Source: an uncultured Rhodoluna sp. (lineage in GTDB: Bacteria > Actinomycetota > Actinomycetes > Actinomycetales > Microbacteriaceae). From it: a stretch of 8,256 nt of DNA. This document shows positions 1 through 4,190 of this stretch, in pieces. Below the pieces are notes generated by a model. It saw nothing but the letters and a program-made list of their open reading frames with translations, did not search any database and had not been told where the DNA came from. How positions within the stretch are numbered: position 1 is the stretch's first letter; every line of letters starts with the position of its first letter. The DNA is taken from the NCBI GenBank assembly GCA_937898095.1, contig CALDKR010000113.1, positions 1 to 8,256 on the forward strand, in the 5' to 3' direction. The translations under genes were made by a program, and so were the position numbers.

Positions 1-521
1 AGGGTTCTCAATCGCATAGTTGGCTAAACAAACTTGAAGAGCTTGACGCGCTCGTCAGGAGTTTTGTAAAAGATCTGCCCGCCCAGGTCGGTTGTCTGCT
101 GACAGCAGATCATGGAGTCGTCGATGTGGGGCACGAGGCACACCGCTTTCTCGACGAAATTGAATTGTCGGACCTTATTTTCGCCGGGGGAGACCCTCGC
201 GTTTCATTCCTTTATTTCGACGAATCAATAAGTTCGGCAAACATCGAGAAGAACGTCAAACTGCTCGAAAATGCGCTCAGTGACTGCGCCTACATAGCCC
301 GAAAGCAAGAGGTGGTCGATGCTGGCTGGTATGGTCCGGTGGTTTCAGATGAAGCCAGAAAATTGATGCCCGACGTCTTTATCGTTGCCAAAACAAAAGT
401 TGCCTTTTATCACCGAGCATTTGCTAAAACGAAATCAATGCAAATGGTGGGGCAGCATGGTTCGATTTCTAGCGAAGAGACAAAGATTCCGTTACTGAAG
501 TTCGGAGTATATGCCCAGTAG
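1..521 (+). CDS. Alkaline phosphatase-superfamily protein (nucleotide pyrophosphatase/phosphodiesterase-like), 3' part
   Basis: This is the C-terminal part of a metal-dependent phosphohydrolase; the reading frame is open from base 3 to the TAG at 519-521 (172 residues) and enters from outside the window. Seen directly: LLTADHGVVDV at fragment residues 32-42, which matches the TADHG metal-binding motif of the NPP/alkaline phosphatase fold, and GQHGS near residue 150 followed by EETKIPLL, which matches the late metal-binding histidine and the usual C-terminal pattern of the family. The N-terminal metal site and the catalytic Thr/Ser lie upstream and cannot be checked. The family is usually about 370-400 residues, so somewhat more than half is missing. 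Any GTG or ATG start inside the fragment (for example 126) would cut through the fold, because the homologous frame continues upstream. It converges on sepH. An alkaline phosphatase-family gene beside sepH is, from memory, a common order in Microbacteriaceae. The true substrate is unknown. Confidence 0.85.
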   Translation, partial: GSQSHSWLNKLEELDALVRSFVKDLPAQVGCLLTADHGVVDVGHEAHRFLDEIELSDLIFAGGDPRVSFLYFDESISSANIEKNVKLLENALSDCAYIARKQEVVDAGWYGPVVSDEARKLMPDVFIVAKTKVAFYHRAFAKTKSMQMVGQHGSISSEETKIPLLKFGVYAQ

Positions 522-529
522 CGTGATGG

Positions 530-1498
530 CTAATCGTCTGCCTTAGCCCCGAAAACAATTTGATCCCAGCTTGGCATCGAAGCTCGTTGCTTTTTTGGTT
601 CAGATTGCGCGGGCTTGGCTGGTACTCGATCGACAGTCTCTGGATCGATTATCTCTGTCTCTGCATTTGCAATCTCTTCAGACACCGCGGCTACCAATGG
701 CGTCGCCGATTCAACCTCGTTGTTTGATTGAGGTTGCTCTGGCTCAACCTTGCGATTTTCGCGCTTGCGTCTCATTGCCTCCAGCAAATCTGTCGTAGCG
801 CTTGTTTCAACTTCTAACTGGTGATCTAACTCAGATTCGAGCGATTGGTGATCGATTTGGGCAACGATTTCAGCAACCGGAACTTCTGCAACAGGCTCTT
901 CGGTCGACAAGACACGAAGGCTTGCAGGCGGCAGGGTGGCCAAAATCTCTTCTGTAGATAGCCTGATGGCCATGTCGTTCTCTGGTGCAAGCGTGAGCTT
1001 CTTTGGCTCAAACAGCCACGCGGCAAGATGAGATTCGGTTCCTAGATTGAAATTCACCGACACTCGCCAAGCAGAACCTTCAAGCTTTATGGCTTGCCAC
1101 TGGCTATCAGACGCACCGCTGGCTCGCAAACGAGCCGCAATAACTTCGCCGAACTCAACATGCTCGGTCGTGTTTGGTCTTGATCCGGCTATCGACAGTC
1201 GAATCGACTGTGCACTTGCAACCACGAACGCGATTTCGTCAAGCACCGGTGCCGCAAACTTTTCGATTAGCTCGCTTGCCAAGCCGGTGATGCTGGCAAG
1301 GTGAGCAACTGAAGCTCCGGCTCGAATTTGCTCTTGAATTTCTCGAGGGCTCATCGTGTCTGACACCGATTTTGTGGCGAGCGTGCGCTTCGTGGCTGCC
1401 CTAAGCTGATCGTCGAGCAGCAAGCGATATCGCTCACCGGTCGCAGTCTCTAAGACTAGATACTCGTCGCCAGCCTCGACTAAGCGAATGTCATCCAT
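530..1498 (-). CDS. sepH: Septation protein SepH (DUF3071)
   Basis: SepH is an actinobacterial cytoplasmic protein that binds FtsZ and promotes its assembly at the division site. The N-terminal domain (about residues 1-95 of 322) carries MDDIRLVEAG, a GERYRLLLDDQLRAA segment, and a helix-turn-helix-like stretch PREIQEQIRAGASVAHLASITG (50-72), typical of DUF3071. The middle (about 195-300) is an acidic, low-complexity linker. The C-terminus KKQRASMPSWDQIVFGAK (302-319) is the conserved terminal motif of the family. I chose the ATG at 1498: on the minus strand AAGGAGG ends 5 nt before it, and family homology begins exactly there. A longer in-frame GTG at 1588 adds 30 residues with no family match and no good ribosome binding site. 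The stop lies 8 bp from the stop of the convergent upstream gene, with no terminator hairpin visible between them. Confidence 0.93.
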   Translation of the reverse strand: MDDIRLVEAGDEYLVLETATGERYRLLLDDQLRAATKRTLATKSVSDTMSPREIQEQIRAGASVAHLASITGLASELIEKFAAPVLDEIAFVVASAQSIRLSIAGSRPNTTEHVEFGEVIAARLRASGASDSQWQAIKLEGSAWRVSVNFNLGTESHLAAWLFEPKKLTLAPENDMAIRLSTEEILATLPPASLRVLSTEEPVAEVPVAEIVAQIDHQSLESELDHQLEVETSATTDLLEAMRRKRENRKVEPEQPQSNNEVESATPLVAAVSEEIANAETEIIDPETVDRVPAKPAQSEPKKQRASMPSWDQIVFGAKADD

Positions 1499-1510
1499 AC
1501 AAGCCTCCTT
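1499..1510 (-). promoter_or_regulatory. Strong Shine-Dalgarno site that sets the sepH start
   Basis: Reading the minus strand, TAAGGAGGCTTGT directly precedes the ATG at 1498. AAGGAGG is a full match to the anti-Shine-Dalgarno sequence with a 5-nt spacer. This is the main reason for preferring the 322-residue SepH over the 352-residue version starting at 1588. Confidence 0.85.
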
Positions 1511-1589
1511 ACTAAAATCTTCGCAGGAGTTGGCTAAAACAGCGGGCAAGAAGCTCGGTGATTCGAGTTTGATTAAAAAATTTTTCACT

Positions 1590-1617
1590 AGTATGGCGTT
1601 GCTTGTTTGCTTTTGAA
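1590..1617 (-). promoter_or_regulatory. Possible sepH promoter
   Basis: On the minus strand, TTCAAA (1617-1612) and CATACT (1595-1590) are separated by 16 bp; each matches the sigma-70-type consensus at 4 of 6 positions. Transcription would start near 1583, inside an A6T5 tract (1575-1585) that may be intrinsically bent, giving a leader of about 85 nt. Weak by sequence alone; the divergent layout requires a promoter somewhere in 1499-1667. Confidence 0.3.
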
Positions 1618-1637
1618 TTCTTTTTATTGCACACTAT
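1599..1637 (+). promoter_or_regulatory. Possible DUF4193 gene promoter region
   Basis: The stretch before the DUF4193 gene is AT-rich. Candidate pairs are TTGCTT (1599-1604) with TTTATT (1623-1628), 18-bp spacer, or TTGCTT (1607-1612) with CACTAT (1632-1637), 19-bp spacer. Neither is close to consensus. TTGCTT occurs twice 8 bp apart, perhaps by chance. The region is shared with the divergent sepH promoter. Confidence 0.25.
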
Positions 1638-1667
1638 GCACGCAAAGCAGAACCGAAAGGGACGTAA

Positions 1668-1958
1668 ATGGCTACCGATTACGACGCGCCCCGCAAAAAT
1701 GACGACGAAAACGAGTCAATTGAGGCGATCAAGGAACGCATTCCTGACAAGCTAACTGGCTCAGTTGACATTGACGAGTCTGACTCGGCCGAGGGGTTCT
1801 CTATCCCTGAGGTAATCGCCGAAGATTTAGACGTTGTGGTTTTGCCACCTCAAGAAGATGAATTCACCTGCAGCGAATGCTTCATCGTTAAGCACCACTC
1901 ACTGCTTTCAAGCAAAAAAGGCAAGTACGGAAAAGTCTGCCTGGAGTGCGCGGCCTAG
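1668..1958 (+). CDS. DUF4193 family small zinc-ribbon protein
   Basis: A 96-residue acidic protein of a family found across Actinobacteria, function unknown. The N-terminus MATDYDAPRK is the near-invariant opening of DUF4193. It is followed by an Asp/Glu-rich middle (about 11-66) and a C-terminal zinc-ribbon-like knuckle: CSEC at 68-71 and CLEC at 91-94, four cysteines spaced to hold one zinc. The length is normal for the family. The start is supported by GAAAGGGA (1655-1662) 5 nt before the ATG. No membrane or signal segment, so cytoplasmic. Family knowledge: it sits beside DUF3093 and dut in many actinobacteria (Rv2699c in M. tuberculosis, from memory). The zinc knuckle suggests protein or nucleic-acid binding, but this is inference. 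Its TAG stop overlaps the stop of the convergent DUF3093 gene. Confidence 0.9.
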   Translation: MATDYDAPRKNDDENESIEAIKERIPDKLTGSVDIDESDSAEGFSIPEVIAEDLDVVVLPPQEDEFTCSECFIVKHHSLLSSKKGKYGKVCLECAA

Positions 1959-2407
1959 AAACCGAGACTTAGTTTTAGCTGATCAGGCTTATTCGTAGAA
2001 ATTAGTACATACGGATAGGCCTGATTTTCTTTTAGCATCACCTTCAAAGCGAAGTTAGCCGAAGACGCAAAAAACAAAAGGGCTCTCGCATCTGATTCAG
2101 GGCCTAGTGCGCTTCTAATTGCATATTTATCGAGCAGCTCAATCGACTCGATTGCATCAATAGAAATCACATTGGCGCCTAATTCAACTTTTCCATCGCG
2201 AACAATCGTGGATTTGGTTGCGATAAGGCGCAGTGTGGTGGCCACCAAAAACGTGACTAAAGCGACTGTCAGCGCAGTTGCTGAACTTGAAAACGGCAAC
2301 ATTACAAGCCAAATTGCAGGTATCAAGAGAACGAATGGCAAGAGTCCCGGAATTTTGGGCAATAGACGCTCTTTAAAAACTGCTTGAGATGTGCTTAGTG
2401 CGGTCAT
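1955..2407 (-). CDS. DUF3093 family membrane protein
   Basis: A 150-residue protein matching DUF3093, an actinobacterial family of unknown function. Seen: a short N-terminus with FKERLLPKIPG (11-21), two hydrophobic segments at about 22-39 and 42-63 that look like a transmembrane hairpin, then a roughly 85-residue soluble domain. The soluble part carries family signatures: LGPESDARALLFF (101-113, the GP..DARA pattern) and PYVLISTNKPDQL (132-144). Predicted to sit in the cytoplasmic membrane with the C-terminal domain probably inside. The ATG at 2407 has no Shine-Dalgarno sequence, but TAATCT lies exactly 6 nt before it on the minus strand, as expected for leaderless transcription. The stop overlaps the DUF4193 stop, and the start is 22 bp from the divergent dut start. 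Role unknown; equivalent to Rv2698 of M. tuberculosis from memory. Confidence 0.88.
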   Translation of the reverse strand: MTALSTSQAVFKERLLPKIPGLLPFVLLIPAIWLVMLPFSSSATALTVALVTFLVATTLRLIATKSTIVRDGKVELGANVISIDAIESIELLDKYAIRSALGPESDARALLFFASSANFALKVMLKENQAYPYVLISTNKPDQLKLSLGF

Positions 2408-2413
2408 GTTTCT

Positions 2414-2419
2414 AGATTA
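2414..2419 (-). promoter_or_regulatory. -10 element for leaderless DUF3093 transcript
   Basis: On the minus strand TAATCT fits the actinobacterial TANNNT -10 pattern and matches TATAAT at 4 of 6 positions. The six bases AGAAAC separate it from the ATG at 2407, so transcription would begin on the A of the start codon. No clear -35 is visible. It shares its TA (2418-2419) with the dut -10 candidate on the other strand. Confidence 0.45.
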
Positions 2420-2423
2420 CGCT
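2418..2423 (+). promoter_or_regulatory. -10 element for (near-)leaderless dut transcript
   Basis: TACGCT fits TANNNT and is followed by exactly 6 nt before the GTG at 2430, the spacing expected for leaderless initiation. An alternative is TAGATT at 2413-2418, which would give a leader of about 5 nt. TTGAGA at 2384-2389 resembles a -35, but its spacing to either hexamer is too long. No Shine-Dalgarno sequence precedes the GTG, which supports the leaderless reading. Confidence 0.4.
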
Positions 2424-2429
2424 CATGGC

Positions 2430-2867
2430 GTGACTGAAAAACTACCAATTCTTATCGTGGCCGATGAGGCGCTGATGCCTAGTTATGCGCAACCAGGAGA
2501 CGCCGGCGCGGACCTGCGTGCAGCTGAGGCTGGAACAATTAAATCTGGCCAGCGAATGCTGGTGTCCACTGGGGTTTCAATCGCAATTCCCTTTGGATTC
2601 GTGGGGCTTGTGCACCCACGATCGGGCCTTGCCGCTAAGCATGGAATTACGATCGTGAACGCACCTGGAACAGTTGACGCTGGATACCGTGGCGAGATCA
2701 AAGTAAATCTGCTAAACACCTCTGCGGAAGACTGGAGTTTTCAAGCGGGCGATCGCATCGCCCAAATTGTTTTCCAAAAATTCGAGACAGCAGAGTTCAT
2801 CGCTGTTTCGACTCTGCCTGGCTCTGACCGCGGTGACTCGGGGCACGGATCAACTGGAGTCAAATAG
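2430..2867 (+). CDS. dut: dUTP diphosphatase (dUTPase)
   Basis: Hydrolyses dUTP to dUMP and pyrophosphate, keeping uracil out of DNA and supplying dUMP for dTMP synthesis; a cytoplasmic homotrimer. All five trimeric dUTPase motifs are present in the 145-residue product: 1, PGDAGADLRA (22-31); 2, PRSGLA (63-68); 3, NAPGTVDAGYRGEI (77-90) with catalytic Asp83 and Tyr86 at the uracil pocket; 4, GDRIAQ (107-112); 5, RGDSGHGSTG (134-143), the flexible arm that closes over the substrate. I chose GTG 2430 because the protein then aligns end to end with the M. tuberculosis enzyme as I recall it. Earlier starts (GTG 2391, ATG 2406) add 13 or 8 unmatched residues, and the 2391 start would overlap the divergent DUF3093 gene. 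First gene of an operon with DUF3710 and DUF3159. Confidence 0.95.
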   Translation: MTEKLPILIVADEALMPSYAQPGDAGADLRAAEAGTIKSGQRMLVSTGVSIAIPFGFVGLVHPRSGLAAKHGITIVNAPGTVDAGYRGEIKVNLLNTSAEDWSFQAGDRIAQIVFQKFETAEFIAVSTLPGSDRGDSGHGSTGVK

Positions 2868-2869
2868 TC

Positions 2870-3475
2870 ATGAATGAAAACATTTATGGCACAACTAAAT
2901 CGGCGCCGGTTGATCGCCCACAGGCCGGGCCATTTGACGTTTCAGAGGTAATAACAGCGGGCCAATATATCGACTTTGGATCATTGCGGATTCCCGCTTC
3001 TGAAAGCCTGCAGCTTCGACTCGAAGTTGAAGAGAACACCAAGCGAATAGTTGCAATAACTATCGATGCCGGTGAGTCATCATTACAACTGCAAGCTTTT
3101 GCTGCGCCGCGACACGAGGGGTTGTGGCACGAAATTCGCGCTCAAATTGCTCAAGCGCTGTCGCAGCAGGGCGCTGAGGTCAAAGAAGGCATCGGCACCC
3201 TGGGGCACGAAATTGCATCAAGGCAGCCGATCACTGACGACGCCGGGCGCACTGTAGGCCACAAGCTTGCGAGGTTTGTAGGCGTTGACGGCCCACGATG
3301 GTTTTTGCGTGGAGTCATTTCAGGTGCAGCCCTGAACGATCCGATTGCAGCAGGTGAAATCGAGGCGATTTTCAGACACGTTGTGGTCAATCGCGGTGAG
3401 ACCCCGCTTCCGCCAAAAGACTTGTTGCCGCTTAGCGTTCCTGGCGGAGCAGTTCTGCCTCCGGGGGCTTTTTAG
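2870..3475 (+). CDS. DUF3710 domain protein
   Basis: A 201-residue protein of the actinobacterial DUF3710 family, function unknown. Signatures in order: PFDVSE (21-26), DFGSLRIP (35-42), LQLQAFAAPRHEGLWHEIR (72-90), RFVGVDGPRWFLRGVISG (135-152), VVVNRGETPLPPKDLLPL (171-188). These include the strongly conserved DGPRWFLRG core. No membrane segment or signal peptide, so cytoplasmic. The long basic or Ala/Gly-rich N-terminal extension of many homologues is short here. The ATG follows the dut stop by 2 bp; TGGAG lies about 10 nt upstream as a modest ribosome binding site, so coupling to dut translation is likely. Persistent linkage to dut hints at a nucleotide or DNA-related role, but that is inference only. 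Its TAG shares one base with the next start. Confidence 0.9.
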   Translation: MNENIYGTTKSAPVDRPQAGPFDVSEVITAGQYIDFGSLRIPASESLQLRLEVEENTKRIVAITIDAGESSLQLQAFAAPRHEGLWHEIRAQIAQALSQQGAEVKEGIGTLGHEIASRQPITDDAGRTVGHKLARFVGVDGPRWFLRGVISGAALNDPIAAGEIEAIFRHVVVNRGETPLPPKDLLPLSVPGGAVLPPGAF

Positions 3476-4149
3476 TGACAAATCAGCGCGAAGGAGCCGC
3501 AAAGCGATTAGGGCTAGCAATAAGTTCTGACACAGACAGGGTCAGCTTCAGCGCAAAGTCACTCATCAGCGGAATGGGTGGCTCGCTCGGAATCGTGGAA
3601 TCTATTGCCCCAGGATTTGTGTTTTTAGTGCTCTGGGCCTTTTCGAAGAATTCAATTGTCTCGGCGGTTGCAGCCAGTGTCACAGCTTTGGCCTTCATCT
3701 CATATCGACTGTTTGCCAGAAAATCAGCCACCCAGGCGTTGGCGGGGGCGGTCGGAGTAGCCATCACTGCGTTCATGGTCTTGCGAGACGGTGGGGCAGC
3801 GGCTGATTATTTCGTCCCTGGATTCTTCACGAACGCTGCGTACGCGACCGTTTTGCTTATTTCAGTTCTCATCCGGTGGCCAATTATCGGGCTTCTAGTC
3901 GGCGCATTGACTGGCCACATCAGCCTCTGGAGAAAAACCCCAGCGAAAGTGAGGCTTTTCACCTTCGCTACACTGCTTTGGGTCGCGATGTTCGCCTTGC
4001 GTTTGCTGGTTCAGTTGCCGCTTTATTTCAGCTCTCAGATCGAGGCCTTGGGAGTTGCTCGTTTAGTCATGGGGCTTCCGCTGTATGCAATGACCATATG
4101 GTTGACGTGGCTAATGGTTAGACGAGTGGTTACCACCAAAAACAACTGA
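3475..4149 (+). CDS. DUF3159 family integral membrane protein
   Basis: A 224-residue polytopic membrane protein of DUF3159, an actinobacterial family of unknown role. After a soluble N-terminus (1-40), hydrophobic segments fall at about 41-57, 61-78, 86-104, 118-134, 136-147, 162-180 and 195-215, suggesting six or seven passes. Family signatures are SIAPGFVFLVL (43-53), VPGFFTNAAYA (114-124), LIRWPIIGLLVGALTG (132-147), TLLWVAMFALRLLVQLPLY (166-184) and RLVMGLPLYAMTIWLTWL (196-213). The start is GTG overlapping the DUF3710 stop (TAGTG), with GGGGG seven bases upstream as a plausible ribosome binding site. Last gene of the dut operon unless transcription runs on into acnA 41 bp later. The conserved basic and Trp residues in membrane segments could suit a transporter, but nothing identifies a substrate. 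Confidence 0.88.
   Translation: MTNQREGAAKRLGLAISSDTDRVSFSAKSLISGMGGSLGIVESIAPGFVFLVLWAFSKNSIVSAVAASVTALAFISYRLFARKSATQALAGAVGVAITAFMVLRDGGAAADYFVPGFFTNAAYATVLLISVLIRWPIIGLLVGALTGHISLWRKTPAKVRLFTFATLLWVAMFALRLLVQLPLYFSSQIEALGVARLVMGLPLYAMTIWLTWLMVRRVVTTKNN
4126..4136. promoter_or_regulatory. Short dyad upstream of acnA (possible operator)
   Basis: GTGGT-T-ACCAC is a perfect inverted repeat with 5-bp arms and a 1-bp centre, at the end of the DUF3159 gene and 54 bp before the acnA start. It overlaps the -35 position of a weak candidate promoter whose -10 would be TAGTTT (4150-4155). Dyads this short occur by chance, so this is only a candidate regulator site for acnA. Confidence 0.2.
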
Positions 4150-4177
4150 TAGTTTTAAAGCGCAATGTCGCAATTTA

Positions 4178-4190
4178 AGGAGGGACTCCT
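4178..4190 (+). promoter_or_regulatory. acnA ribosome binding site inside a small hairpin
   Basis: AAGGAGGG (4177-4184) is a near-perfect Shine-Dalgarno sequence 6 nt before the acnA ATG. The same bases form one arm of a perfect inverted repeat, AGGAG-GGA-CTCCT (4178-4190), ending at the base before the ATG. In RNA this is a 5-bp stem with a 3-nt loop that would hide the ribosome binding site. The Shine-Dalgarno function is confident; the hairpin's effect is inference. Confidence 0.8.

Noticed and set aside
571..1304. Open frames on the plus strand, and another minus-strand frame, across the sepH region
   Set aside because: They overlap a well-supported SepH in other frames, have no family resemblance and no ribosome binding sites.
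1575..1585. A6T5 tract in the sepH-DUF4193 intergenic region as a protein binding site
   Set aside because: It may bend the DNA, but an 11-bp A/T tract is common in AT-rich promoters and gives no specific evidence of a site.
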